This document shows positions 23,833 through 36,005 of a DNA stretch of 64,000 nt, piece after piece (within the stretch, counting starts at the first letter, position 1; each line of letters opens with the position of its first letter). A program made the position numbers and the translations under genes. The notes below the pieces were generated by a model. The model searched no databases, was not told the DNA's origin, and saw only the letters and a list, made by a program, of their open reading frames with translations. The stretch comes from Maylandia zebra (lineage: Eukaryota; Chordata; Actinopteri; Cichliformes; Cichlidae). The stretch covers positions 6,211,556 to 6,275,555 of the forward strand of contig NC_135187.1 in the NCBI RefSeq assembly GCF_041146795.1, written 5' to 3'.

Positions 23833-26782
23833 TCACTGATCAAAGAAGGTGGGTAACTGATTTCCTAGAACGACTTTCTCCTCTGTGCCGTGTTTATCGA
23901 TGGTGACGATGTAGGCCACACCTCCGCTGGAGCCATCACGGTTCATTGCCAAAGAGAGAGCTGTGACAAAGAATAAGAGCATCAGTAAGACAGGTGCAGA
24001 GAACATGTGAAAAAATACTTAAATATTTTTAATGAAAAATATTGTTGGTAGTCAAATCAAATTTTTTTTAAACAAAAGCCAGAAAAAAAGTGGAATAATA
24101 ATCTTACTGTTGACAACAAACTGCTGGCACTCCTCCTTTCTCATGCCTCTGCGATACTCAGCATCAACAAACCCGTAAACATACGAGCTGCCAGAGCCGC
24201 CGACTGCAAACGGCTGACGTGTCAGGAGCCCTTTTAGAGTTGCAAACACCTGGAGGTCAAAGGGCAAAGGAACACAACAAATGTCAAGTGTGTTGGTTCG
24301 GTAAGATGTCTTATTAAAAGCATTAAAAAGCAGCTTATATGCTGATATATTACCTCAGAGGGAGTTCAGACACATTATTTTCACATTATTAGCATAAAAT
24401 TTATCTGTGATCTTTTAATCCGCTGACTTCAGTTTTCAGGCCCCTCATCTGTGGAACCAGCTTCCAGTTTGGAGCCAGGAGACAGACACTATCTCTACTT
24501 TTAAGATTAGCCTTATAACTTTCCTTTTTGTTAAAGCACATAGTTAGAACTGCATCAGGTGACCCTGAATCCTCCCTTAGTTATGCTGCAATAGACGTAG
24601 GCTGCCGGGGGATTCCCATGATGCATTGAGTTTTTCCTTTCCAGTCACCTTTCTCACTCACTATGTGTTAATAGACCTCTCTGCATTGAATCACGGTTGT
24701 TATTAATCTCTGTCTCTCTTCCACAGCATGTCTTTGTCCCGTCTTCCTTCTCTCACCCCAACCAATCACAGCAGATGGCCCCGCCCCTCCCTGAGCCTGG
24801 CTCTGCCGGAGGTTTCTTCCTGTTAAAAGACAGTTTTTCTTTCCCACTGTTGCCAAAGTCATAGCAGGTCATATGATTGTTGGGGTTTTTCTGTATTGTG
24901 GGGTTTACCTTACAATTTAAACTGCCTTGGGGTAACCGTTGTTGAGATTTGGTGCTATATAAATAAAATGAATTGAATTCTTCCTTTTACATTGTAGCTA
25001 AAAACGCGTTTACCAACCTGCCCACCATCTCGTCTGTCCCAGCCGGCCACAATCAGGTGTGCTGAGAGCTCCTCTTTGTATTTGTATGAAATGTTCTTCA
25101 CCAAAGTAGCAGCTGAGCGAACCTGAGGATCCTCACCTATCTCGACACTGACAGAAGACAAAATAAAGTTAAATACATCATGAAACTGGATCAGAAACTC
25201 AAGTTAACTCTCCTTGCCATCTAAAGCAGGAAAACACAGCTGGAAATGCATAAATGAGGCTAAATGTGAGGTGCTTGAATAATAAAAGCTGATTAGGCCA
25301 CAGAGAGAGTTTGATGTGTTTCACGGAGCACTGCACAGGCACTCTGACATACTCCCACTTCCTGGACCACAGTGTGATCGTACCTGTCTTTGGGACTGAG
25401 CAATCAGAAAAAATGTTGAGGGATTGCATTTGCTATGACGGAAATATGGTCAAATCTCAGTTTACTGTGTAGAAAAACTTCACAGTAAACTGTGTGTTGA
25501 ATATTGAGCTGCATATTACTCTTTTACTCTGTTTGAATCAAATTTGAGTCAGCACAATGTTTGTTTTCCTTCATCAGCTGATGCATGTCATCTGTGGCTA
25601 ATCAATGGTTCCAGAACACCCTGTGGTCACCATCACACCACTTACCGAACATGCTACTGCATGTTCAGCTCTGATCTTTACCACCTCACATCACAATACC
25701 TGCATTCATTTAAAAAAACAACAGCATTTTTTTGTTTTTCTCTCCTTTATTAATTTTAGTGAACAGGAAACAGGAAAGCAAGTAAAAAGCGAGCATGGAA
25801 GTCATGAACCAAAGGGCCTCAGAACTAAGCCCAGACCGCCACATTTGCCCCTGCGGCATGTGGGTGCCCGCTCAACCCCCTCAGCCAAAGTACCCCACCC
25901 CATTCATTTTAGATCTATGCTCCTTCTTTTCATGTGAGATTTTGATTAATTGGAGTGTTCAACTTGTTTAAGCTTCTTTTATGCAGTAATTTAGAAACTT
26001 TTGGAAAAAATAAATTATTTTGTATTGTAATAAAACATATCTAGTGGGAAGTGTGTCACCTTAACATCCAAGCTTGAGGAGTATTCTACCTTCCATGTGA
26101 GAGGAAGAATTTACAATATAGTACATTATTATACATAATAAATTATATCCTAATTTATGACAGGATCACAGTGTCCTAGTACTTCTTTCACGAGTTTACC
26201 TGTGCACATCCAGCTGATAGTTGACTATCTCAGCGATGGTCTGAGCGTCTGCTGCAGATCCTGACAGAGCACAGTAGATCTTATCATGGAGGGGAGACAG
26301 TTTGTTCATCACCCTGTTCACCACTGATGCCCTGCATGAAGGATGAAGGGAGAGAATGCAACTGTGTTTAAGGGACTAGAAGCACATATGGCGAACATTT
26401 TAGATGTTTTACGTCAAGTTGAGCTATGTTGCACATTTAAGCACACACGCTAGTGTTATGTCTGCGTTAAACACATTATTATTATGATGGAATGGAAACT
26501 TACCCAGCAGACACTCGGGAGTCAGACCCCAGCACGACCCCACCATCAAACTCTATGGCGATAATGGTTGTCTGCAAACAATGACACACAATGACAGCAG
26601 CTGTGTTCAGGATTCATTCCGACAAACCTGCAGCGGTCATTTCCGCGTTGGTGTCACGAGGTCAGAAAGAGTGCAGCGCAGTAACAGTTCACCAAGTTTC
26701 TTATAGACATTAAGGAAAATTCGGTACTTACTCCTGTTTTCACCTCCTCGGACAGCCATTCTGGTCCTGTTTCTTCAAACAT
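23833..26782 (-). CDS. psmb9: Immunoproteasome subunit beta1i (LMP2), 6 exons
   Basis: Catalytic beta1i subunit of the immunoproteasome 20S core. Exons in coding order: 26732-26782, 26504-26571, 26200-26331, 25018-25147, 24108-24249, 23833-23960; GT-AG borders, compatible phases, 216 residues. The short propeptide ends in KTG, and autocleavage before Thr18 would expose the nucleophile of [11 protein letters not shown]. Asp17, Arg19, Lys33, the GSGS block and SRDGSSGG-like C-terminal region (here NRDGSSGG) are present. S1-pocket residues of the mature chain are Val20, Met31 and Leu45; Leu45 instead of Arg is the mark of the interferon-inducible form over constitutive beta1 (PSMB6), so acidic cleavage is replaced by hydrophobic preference. 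It lies 856 bases upstream of TAP2 on the same strand. IRF and GAS-like motifs precede it. Confidence 0.96.
24436..24980 (+). mobile_element. L2-type LINE 3' end in psmb9 intron 4
   Basis: It begins with a decayed copy of the LINE C-terminus (HLWNQLP-like segment near 24440-24470), then the common 3' untranslated block with gccccgcccctccctgagcc, ccggaggtttcttcctgttaaaag and gtgctatataaataaaatga, ending aattgaatt. It shares this tail with 19100-19268 and 62250-62500. It is antisense to psmb9 and lies between exons 4 and 5. Confidence 0.8.
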
Positions 26783-26902
26783 GATAATGAACTGCAGAGA
26801 CTCCGGTAACGACACACGGACAGTGGAGGTGACTCCTAACGTAAACCGAAATGTTCTGCCGAGCAGCTCCGGTTAAATTTTACTTTTTAGGATTTTAAAA
26901 CC

Positions 26903-26911
26903 TTCGGCGAA
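26903..26911. promoter_or_regulatory. GAS-like site upstream of psmb9
   Basis: ttcggcgaa matches TTCNNNGAA, the STAT1 gamma-activated site, 121 bases upstream of the psmb9 ATG. The motif is short and could be chance, but the place is right. Confidence 0.4.
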
Positions 26912-27000
26912 ACTGTGTCTTTGTTTAAAGTGGGTCTGATTGACCAAATCGGTTCTACAGTCAAGTTTTAGACGGACGCCATGTTTTCCTGAATAAATTT

Positions 27001-27010
27001 GAAACTGAAA
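27001..27010. promoter_or_regulatory. IRF element upstream of psmb9
   Basis: gaaactgaaa fits GAAANNGAAA, the IRF1/ISRE core, about 219 bases upstream of the psmb9 start and about 90 bases from the GAS-like site. In mammals PSMB9 is driven by a combination of IRF1 and STAT1 sites. Confidence 0.5.
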
Positions 27011-27014
27011 GTTA

Positions 27015-28293
27015 TATCGTTCAAACTCTGCAGCGTCACAGCCTGTAATTCAACCAGCTGAGCTTCACTGTGCATAATATATACATCTATAAGTGTTCAA
27101 TTACAGAGGACAGAAAATAAAGCCTGGCAACAATAACATATTTACAGAACACAAAATGTAAACACGTGACAAATTAAAGGAAAATATAACACACAAAGTA
27201 GACATCATGTTCGGTAGCGTGTATGATTGCAAACGCCTAGCTATTTCTGACAGAAAGAGAGAGTCCTATCTTTGTGACTTTTATTTCATTAGGGCACCGA
27301 TGGCTTCATACTTAGTAACAGGTTGATGGTGTTTACAGTGACCAAGGTGATGTCAGTTTTTATATCTATGAGAAATACATCAGTAAAAAGGTTTGGAAAC
27401 AAATATATCTGAAATATAAAGGAAAAATAATGTAATGTGCTTGATTAGATCACGATCTACTGATGTTCCATATGAAAAGGATTTTATAACAAGGTTGCAG
27501 TTCAGTGATGTAAAACAATAGCCATTGGTTTGCAGAGATGTAGGAAAAAAGTGAAGAGTCACCATATTTTTTACTTAGGGAATCATATATGAATCATACA
27601 TACAGGTACCTGAACTCAGTGCTTCCACAATGAGGGGGTCCAGTGGCTCTGCTATGCTACTGAGGGCAGTTTTCTGCCATGGATTTGCTCTATAGCTGAA
27701 CACATTTGTCCTGTGATGAAACATTTCTAATATATAAGGGGTCACCAAATGATTTACAGAAAATGAAAATGACCTGAATCATATTTTACAAAATAGGGAC
27801 ACTTCATTTGGAAGAAGTGTCCTCCATTCCTCCAGCAGAGTTTAAATATTTTGTCATCTAAACCAAAGAACAGGGAAATTTCTCTGGTGGCCCATCGCCC
27901 TCTTGAGACACTTTATTTTAGATTCCCTTTAATTTGTCTAAAAGAGAAAACAAAAGCTTTGGGAAATCTTAATATTTATTTAATTGAATTTACATTTTCC
28001 TTTTTTTTTTCACATAAAAACACAAAAACATGTAATTTGGTCACAAAACAGAACAGACAGATGAATTCTGTATAAACGAGCCTGCTCATGATTTCATAAT
28101 AAGACTCATTTTCTACGGCAGTGTTTCTGTAGTTCACAGGTTTTATATTTAGCTGAATATTATCTCGCTTTTTGTGTGTCTGACTTTGTTACATCCTGAT
28201 CCTAAACAGACTAAACAGGTTAAACAAGTCCAGCTTTGAAACAGCTACTCTGCGATTTCATTGGTGGTTTGATGGCAGGAGGAAGGAAGCAAG
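27015..28293. other. Intergenic psmb9-psmb12
   Basis: No exon recognised. A minus-strand AATAAA candidate for psmb12 lies near 27976, about 315 bases after its stop. The rest is AT-rich with no clear repeat. Confidence 0.5.
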
Positions 28294-31200
28294 TCACTCA
28301 TCATGGAACCTGGGCAGTTTGTCACCAGGTACAACCACATGCTCCACCCCCTTTTCGGTTATCACCACCAGGTGAGCGACGCCCCCGCTGACGTTGTCTC
28401 TGCCCATGGCCAGAGCAAGAGCTGTGAGCAGGAAGGGATGAAGCAAAGAGAGGCAAAGGAGGAGAAAAGAAAGCAGGAAAAAAATCAGTTAAACAAGCAG
28501 AGAAACAGTTTATAAATCAGCTATGAACAATAATTTTTTTCATCACCAACAATCGTTTAACTCTCTTAACAGAAGTATTCTTATAAATAAATTCCTTACA
28601 TGACATCCACACATTTCAGGTTCAGTTCAGGTAATTATGTCTTGCGACAAGAGCTTAATAATCTCACTGATGTTTGACCTTTCATGCTGCTAAAGATGTT
28701 CAATTATATGACTAGTTTAATTTATCTGCTCTAATGTGCTGGTAAAACAGCCACTGACCCTCCCCGGCCTTATACCTGCTCCTAGTCTTGCTACGTTCCT
28801 ATAAATCCAAAAAGTAAAGCAAACAAGGAACTAATGAAAATTAACCAAACAACAAAAAGACAAATAAGTCAAATATATTTACTAAATAACTAGCAAAATG
28901 AAAACAGCTTAATCAAAGTAAACAAGGATCCAAAGTGATAAGATGTTCAACATAAACATAATTAACTCTTAAAGTCACTATTAATTCTCCACAAATTCAA
29001 AATAACAGTCTAAAATTCAAAATAATAGTCTCGTAGGTTGTGGTGGGAAAAAGTCATCAATAATTGTTTGGTTTATTAGTGACTGATCGGCTGAGACCAG
29101 TAATTCCAATATCCCTAATAATGCAAAGAGAATATGGCAGTGACTTTTTTAATATAGTGAAGGTACCACAATGGTAAGCTCTAACACAATCCCTCATTAA
29201 AAGAGGGAATTTTCGGATTTGTTAGATAACGATATTTGATATTTTTGTTTGTGTTTTAAATATTTAATAAATGAAATGTCCTAAAATGTTTTTCTTATAA
29301 GTATAAAATTCAATTAGTGTTGTGTTTTTTTCTTTCTTTCTGGTTAGCTCATCTTATAAAGCTACGTTATTTTTAGCTTAGCTTTCATATTTTAGCTAGG
29401 GCTTGAAAGATGATAAAAAATACAAACATCTCTATAACTTACACACTGTTGTAAATATACAGATAAATAGAAATGTTCAGTGGTTCTGACTTGGAACAAA
29501 CTGGACAGCTCACATATGCTAAATGATGTTACATCTTACTTCCATGGTGGAAAATGCAATATAAGCTAATCTGCATTTTAATAAATCACACTGATAAAGT
29601 TGTAGAAGCAGACTACTGTATATTAATAAGTTTGTTTGTTTTTTTTATTTTAATTTAATGTTGTCTGCATCATTAGCATGGCTCTCTGTATGTTCTTGCT
29701 TTGCTAATGACTCTGACTGGCTGTGGAACTTTCTTGTCCCACAGTAAATATTTAACTAACTTGGAAAATCATCACGTTGCATACTTCTTAATTTTGATAG
29801 CAAAATACAAATTTCAAGCCATTTTGTACATTTTCATATGAATCAGGTTAAAACTTTTAGAGTGCATTGACAAAATGAAAAGAAAACTATACCATTAGTG
29901 GCAAATTGCAGGCATTCCTCTTTTGTCATGTTGGGTTTGTATTTAGCGTCAACATAGCCATAGATGTACGTACTCCCTGAGCCGCCAATAGTAACCTGCT
30001 GACTGATCAACATCCCGCCCAGAGACACCACGTACACCTGAAGAGAGAAGTTGCAGTTACACACAGCAGAGTGGACTCACTGTCATCATCACTGTTTATA
30101 GCTTCACAGAGATCTCCTACCTGTGGTCCATTCTTCTTGTCCCAGCCTGCTGTCAGGAAGCCGGCCTGCAGCTCGTCTTTGTTTTTGTAGCACAAATCCT
30201 TCAACACGGATGCTGCTGCGATCACCTGAGGAGGACTCTCCATCTGGACACTGCAGGTCACAGAGGACAAAGAGCTTTATTTATTTTTAATTTGTGTAGG
30301 TGAAGAATCAAGTACAGCAGCGGTCCCCAACCCCCGGGCCATGGACCAGTACCAGTCCGTGAGTCATTTGGTACCGGGCCGCGAGAGTGAGACTCGGGTG
30401 TGAAATGTATGGTTTTCAGGGTTTTTAATCGGTTTTCAGCGTTATTTTGTTACCGTTTTTTATCGTTAACTCGGTTTTCCTGGGTCTTTTCACGTGTGTT
30501 ATGAATAAATCTTCTTTTTTTCGGTACCGGTACTAGTTTTATTTTGTTGTATTTATCCGCAACACCTTAAACGCCGGTCCGTGAAAATATTGTCGGGCAC
30601 AAACCGGTCCGTGGCGCAAAAAAGGTTGGGGACCGCTGAAGTACAGTATGTATGAGAGAAGAAGGGTGTTGGAGGAGTAAAAAAAAGTTTAATCAATGAT
30701 AAAGAATGATTACTAAAACATATGTCTGTGTGTGTTGTACATGATTTTTCTGTGCAGACACCTGAAAGTCATACCTGTGGAAGGACAGGTGGAACTTTCC
30801 GGTCTTGATGACGGCCTGAGCGTCTGCGAGTGAACCGGCCATGCAGCAGAAGATCCGGTCGTGGACCTGAATCACCTTGTTGATGGTCTTAGACGAAACA
30901 TACTCTCTGAAGAAGAAGTGAGAATGAATGTTTGAGCCTAATAAATGTTTAAAATAACAAAATATCATTTTCTGCTGATTTTCATTCTCTTTTGTGATGG
31001 TTTCTTGTATGATTAGATTTTGGTTTATTTGGTAACATCCTAATAATTAGTCACATGGAGCAGTAATTTTGATTGTTATTAGGAAATTGATCGCTGAGTG
31101 ACACATTTTTTGTGGTTATTGTGAGTTTTTTGGATTGTTTTTGAGCAGTTAATATGTTGTGTTTTAAACATGTTTTTTCTGATATTTCTTTAAATAACAC

Positions 31201-32012
31201 CTCAGAGGACTCAGCACCCCCAAACACAGCATCTCAGTGACTCTTAGTTTGTTCCTGAAGTCACTACAGTGGACAAAGGCACAAAACTCTGAGATTTCAG
31301 TAAATGTTTAATCTGTGGTTATCAGTGAAATCTTGAAACTCATTTGCAGTCAGGTCATGGTCATCTTTTTGTCTGTTTGCCTCATTAAAAGGGTTACTTA
31401 GCAGTCCCTCTGTTACATTAAAAGATAACAATAAAGGTAGCTTCCTCACCCTCCCATTGAAGCCCTGGAGTCTGACCCAATAACGACCCCTCCATCAAAA
31501 ATAGCAGCCAGGATGGTGGTCTGAGGGAGGAGAGAGGGACTGATGGTCAGTTTTCAATATGAAACCGAACACAATAAAAAAAAACATAACACAGAATCAC
31601 AGGCAACCTTTTCTCATACTTTTCTGTTCATTCATGAAGACTGACCCACGCTATGAATTGTGGGATTTAGAGTTCTTATAAAGGATTTCGGCTGCTCATT
31701 GAAAACGAAAGCAAAGCTGATCGTTTGCTTTTTTAGAATCTTCAAAAATAAATACTTGTTCAGAGCTCACAAATTAACTTTTACTAAGTATGAAGCATCA
31801 ACTGGATGTGATTTAAGTTAGTTTTAGGTTCGTGTTCAGGTAAACGCATCACCTGTTCAAACACGATATCGGCTAGATGCTTAAACCTCTTATTTTACAA
31901 ACGTTGACTTCTATGCTTCATCTTTAGATAAAAAACACTCGTCCCCTGGTGCAGGTTTACTTACCCCAGTGCTGACTCCTTTGACTCGTGAGTCCGTGCA
32001 GTGTTTCTCCAT
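28294..32012 (-). CDS. psmb12: Beta1-type proteasome subunit psmb12 (LMP2-like), 6 exons
   Basis: A second beta1-family catalytic subunit, matching the lower-vertebrate psmb12 (PSMB9-like) gene that mammals lack. Exons in coding order: 31965-32012, 31450-31520, 30775-30906, 30121-30250, 29893-30037, 28294-28421; GT-AG borders, compatible phases, 217 residues. Exon sizes parallel psmb9 (132, 130 and 128 bases identical), showing common origin. The propeptide is 16 residues, ending STG before Thr17; [18 protein letters not shown], an active-site Lys and the GRDNVSGG block are present. It has one extra residue after the [10 protein letters not shown] segment compared with psmb9. The residue aligned with beta1i Leu45 is Met (CCM for CAL), so the S1 floor is hydrophobic but different. 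It is divergently paired with psmb13. The symbol rests on position and sequence type; alternative names are psmb9b or psmb9l. Confidence 0.9.
30318..30638. mobile_element. Non-autonomous hAT element with perfect 8-bp target duplication
   Basis: Terminal inverted repeats cagcggtccccaacc and ggttggggaccgctg bound a 321-base element without coding sequence. It is flanked on both sides by the exact 8-base duplication aagtacag (30310-30317 and 30639-30646). These ends are typical of Charlie-group hAT elements. It sits in psmb12 intron 3 and should not affect splicing, since both splice sites lie well outside it. Confidence 0.93.
31701..31710. promoter_or_regulatory. IRF element in psmb12 intron 1
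   Basis: gaaaacgaaa is a clean GAAANNGAAA core, 255 bases into the first intron of psmb12 and about 400 bases from the psmb13 start. It could serve both divergent genes. Confidence 0.45.
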
Positions 32013-32108
32013 TTTCACTCCAGGATCGAAAGAGAGGAAGGAGTTGACGCTCAGAACAGCGACCTCAGGCGCTCCGAGACGCGCAGAGGAGCCGCACTCA
32101 CCTCCACA
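32013..32108. promoter_or_regulatory. Bidirectional promoter psmb12/psmb13
   Basis: Only 96 bases separate the two start codons, which point away from each other. The interval is GC-rich with CpGs (ctccgagacgcgcagagg) and no TATA box. Both transcripts must start within or beyond this interval, so their promoters and 5' leaders overlap. Joint control is likely. Confidence 0.8.
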
Positions 32109-35100
32109 ATGGCGCTGTCAAATGTCTTCGAAACTCCCGCACCTGGCTTTAATTTCGATAATACAGCAAGGTAAGAGTTTATTTTAATGTTCTCAGAGCT
32201 GCAGACTGAATCAGTGACGACAGAAATCAAACTAAACCGTCATTAAGACCAAACTTACATCCAGATCAAAAACGAAACTAACTTTTCCTGATTTTATATC
32301 AGATTAGACAGTGGGACAATGCAAAGATCCGTGTAATTATAACTGTTATTACACTACGTTGGCACTGATTGACACACACACCCCACCTGCCTGCACCCCC
32401 TCACCTCTCTCCTCTTTATAGAAACGCTGCATTAAAGGGTCTCTTTGATGGAGGACAGCCTCCCAAACCTATGAAAACAGGCACCACCATCGCAGGAGTG
32501 GTGTTCAAGGTGAGTATTACAGTGCTCTGATAGAAGTATGAATGAATAAAATAGTGACCTGCTGTGTTTTAGTCCATGAGTTATAACTTTGATTATGAAG
32601 TATTAAAATCATACCAAACTCACTCTCATCACTGCCACACAAACTCCAGTTTTTTTCTTAAATCAAACTTTATCTTGTATTAACGCAATAATCTTAGCAT
32701 CAGAGAATCAGACAAAAGGCACACTAATAACAGATTGAGTACAAACCTCTGTCTTGGCTCTCACTTTGATGGATATACGTGTTTGCATAAAACTAGTTTA
32801 AAATGTTAAAAATCACACAGACAGAAATGACTGAAATATAATTGAAAGCTTTATGGATTTTGAGATATCTGTATACTTTTATAAAAGTGAGCAGTAGAAA
32901 GTTAACAGTTGTAATTAAAGGAATAAAACTGTATCATACAACCTGATTTTTTTCTGCAGGATGGAGTGGTGCTGGGTGCAGATACCAGAGCCACGTCCGA
33001 TGAAGTGGTGGCTGATAAAATGTGTGCCAAGATCCATTACATCTCTCCAAATATATAGTAAGTGTTGTTAGAGGAGAAATACTTCAATACTCTCACAACA
33101 TTTAATCTGCACTGTTTACTGTAATTCAATTTCTCATTTTTGTAGCATATGTAATTGCTAACTGCCTCCCTTTCTTCAACTTAAGAGATGACATACTTGA
33201 GAACTGTTCACATAATGACATGATGTAATGGGATATTGAGACCACTGAGAGTGAACAACCAGTATTTTTTTTTTTTTATAATAATGGCTTTCTGTGTTTC
33301 TTAAAGCAGGTTTTTCCTCTTTTTATCTTCCTTTATCTTTTCCCTCTGGCTTATCAAATCTTTTTTTGTTTGTTTGTTTCTCATGATCTCTACATTCTCT
33401 TTGTTTGTGTTTAGTTGTTGTGGAGCAGGTACGGCAGCAGATACAGAAAAGACCACAGACCTTCTGTCCTCCAACCTCACCATCTTTTCCCTGAACAGTG
33501 GGAGGAACCCTCGAGTTGTCATGGCTGTGAACATACTGCAGGACATGCTTTACAGGTGAGTGATTCACAGAAACAGGTACATGTATCCAGAGATGTTTGG
33601 ATCATTAGATGTGGTCTGTGGTCTTAGTAAAACATGTTTTGTCTCTCAGGTATCGAGGTCAAATAGGTGCTAATCTTATTCTGGGGGGAGTGGATTGTAC
33701 TGGAAACCACCTGTACACTGTGGGGCCGTACGGGGATGTAGACAAGGTGCCTTACCTTTCAATGGGTATGTGATATAACTGCTTTTAATAACAACAGCAT
33801 ATGATCTTTAATTGGATTCTTGGTTGGTGTTTCTGTGATGATTTTTTCCCTGGCAGTTCAGCTGTCAGAACATTTTTTGTTTACAAGAAAATATCAGAGA
33901 TAATGACTCTGTTAACAAATATAAATGACATTTTAATGTGCTGTAGGTCTGTATTTGATTCAATCACAGACTACATACAGTCTGTGTTTAGCTGACTTTA
34001 CATTTTGTTCATGCAGGATCTGGTGATCTGGCTGCTCTTGGGATTTTAGAGGATGGATTCAAACCAGACTTAGAGGTACGTCAGTTGACAAAAACTGTTC
34101 TTTCTGCAGTAAAGTGATATGTAGTTATTTAAACCTTTATAGAAACTTATTTCACATAGTATTCATTTTTAATTGAATAATTTGAGGGTGGCTGGACTAT
34201 TGGAACTAAACCTTATCTAAATTAAACAAACAGCTGATAAAATGGTTGTTTCTGTTACCAAACAGGAAAGAGTGTGTAAGATGAATGCTTCTGTGTTCTT
34301 CTGCTTGATGTCATCTCTTTTTGCTCCTCTTTTATTCTGCTTTCTGTCCGCTCTCAGCTGGAGCCAGCAAAGGAGCTGGTGCGAGCTGCTATTCAAGCAG
34401 GCATCATGAACGACCTCGGCTCAGGCAACAACATCGACATCTGTGTGATCACCAAACAAGGAGTGGACTACATCAGACCCTACCAGGAGTCACAGTACAA
34501 AGACAACAGGTATGCATATAACCATTCATAGTTTGTGTGGATGCAGACTCAAAGATGGACTTAATAAACAGAAAATAAACCTTTATTCTGGTGAAGCAGA
34601 AAACAAATTTTAAAAATCCAAATAGGGACAATGGTGGACAAACAGCACAATACAACAAAAACTATTGCAAACTAAAGGTTTAAATAATCACGGAGGTAAT
34701 TAGGCAACACTAGCATGCATGGCTGAAACTAATCAGGGATAACAAGACAGGGGAAGCAAAACTAAATACAATGCACATGAAACAAGAGACTATCAAACAA
34801 AAACAGGAAGTAACTATGCATGGGAATATTTAACACGAAAATGGAGACTATAATAATAATAATAATAATAAATAATAATAAACTTTATTTATAAAGTACA
34901 CTAAAAAACCAAGGGTATACCAAGGTGCTTGACAAAAAGTAAAATAGGAAAAAGGAGATGGGAGGGAAAAGAGAAAGGACCTGGCACGTATCAATTATAA
35001 AACCTTGACAATCATAATACATAAAAGTAGTTAACAAAGAATAACGGATAAAAATGTATCAACGCACACCAAATATTAACTAGGTGGAAAAGCAAGATTA

Positions 35101-36005
35101 AACAAATAAGTCTTCAGCCGTGATTTAAACAGTGGCATAGAGTCAGACGCCCGAATAGCAACAGGAAGATTGTTCCATAAGACCGGGGCAGCTACAGCAA
35201 ACGCACGGTCGCCGCGAGACTTCAGCCGAGAACGAGGTTGCTCCAGAAGAAGTTGGGCAGCAGATGATCTAAGTGCTGACAGGGGTGTGTAAGCTAAGAA
35301 GCTCACTGACGTAGCTCGGTGCCAAATTATTGATAATTTTGTATGTGAAAAGTAGTATTTTAAATTGAATACGGTATTAAACTGGCAGCCAGTGCAAGCC
35401 AGCAAGAACAGGAGTAATGGAAGAAAATTTCCTGCTACCTGTCAAAAGACTAAACAGACATGGGGACCACAGGAGAGCAGGAAAACTGAAACTCAGCAGA
35501 TTAATTATAAACAATAAGTATAATTACAAATCACTTAAGAAAACACAAACAAAACTGAGAATGAAATAATGGACAGCAAAAGTAGATCAAAGAAGTGAAA
35601 AACAAGAAAGCTTTTCAATTCTTTAACTTTCCACTTAAAAAATGAAACATTATTTTGTCTCACGTTTCTGGAATGTTTTTAAAAATGGATGTTTACATGT
35701 AACTTTTGAGTTCTTCACTCATGTTTCGTCCTCATTCACTCTTATCTAACCTTAGTAAAACACTTTGTATGCTATTTTGGACAAAGATCCACTAACTCTG
35801 ACTTTTATATGCACAAGAAGTTTTCAAATCTACCTTGACTGCACATTATAAATCCTCAGATTTGAATGTTTTATCTATGTGCCTTTATTTCAGGAAAATG
35901 AAGTATAAATATCGTCCAGGCACTACTCCAGTCCTGACAGAGAAAGTTGTCCCTTTAAAGCTGGAAGTTGTGCAGGAGACTGTGCAGAAGATGGAGACAG
36001 CCTGA
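32109..36005 (+). CDS. psmb13: Beta2i-type proteasome subunit (MECL-1/PSMB10-like), 8 exons
   Basis: Catalytic beta2-type subunit of the inducible proteasome, with trypsin-like activity. Exons: 32109-32170, 32422-32509, 32960-33057, 33415-33555, 33650-33765, 34017-34075, 34358-34509, 35894-36005; GT-AG borders, compatible phases, 275 residues. The propeptide is 41 residues and ends KTG, exposing Thr42 of [11 protein letters not shown]. In the mature chain Asp17, Arg19 and Lys33 are present and residue 45 is Gly, as expected for the roomy S1 pocket of beta2 subunits. The C-terminal extension ([20 protein letters not shown]) is the arm that wraps around beta3 and is typical of beta2/beta2i. The mammalian equivalent is PSMB10, which lies outside the MHC; psmb13 is the name used for the MHC-linked teleost gene. 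Intron 7 is long and filled with repeats. Confidence 0.94.
32268..32279. promoter_or_regulatory. ISRE-like element in psmb13 intron 1
   Basis: aaaaacgaaact differs from the ISRE core GAAANNGAAACT only at its first base. It lies about 100 bases into intron 1 of psmb13, mirroring the IRF core in intron 1 of psmb12. Confidence 0.4.
34530..34857 (-). mobile_element. Possible antisense LTR remnant in psmb13 intron 7
   Basis: In reverse complement this stretch reads like the U3-R part of fish LTRs (a ccttgtcttgttatccctgattagtttc-like block and a late AATAAA). No TG/CA borders or target duplication could be fixed. It is interrupted by the AAT run and LINE piece that follow, and may resume near 35420. 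Confidence 0.3.
34852..34884. repeat. (AAT)n microsatellite
   Basis: An imperfect AAT trinucleotide run with one interruption, directly followed by the antisense LINE fragment, of which it is probably the tail. Confidence 0.85.
35085..35400 (-). mobile_element. LINE ORF2 C-terminal fragment, antisense, in psmb13 intron 7
   Basis: The minus strand encodes [20 protein letters not shown] and a following [14 protein letters not shown] segment. This is the conserved C-terminal end of L2-type LINE proteins (APxLWNxLP ... FKxxLKTxLF). It is 5'-truncated and antisense to psmb13. Confidence 0.8.

Noticed and set aside
25790..25930. C-rich block as a possible exon or CpG promoter
   Set aside because: It lies inside psmb9 intron 3, has no splice context and few CpGs.
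33301..33568. Minus-strand open frames of about 81 codons
   Set aside because: They are antisense to psmb13 exon 4 and its upstream intron, with no family match.
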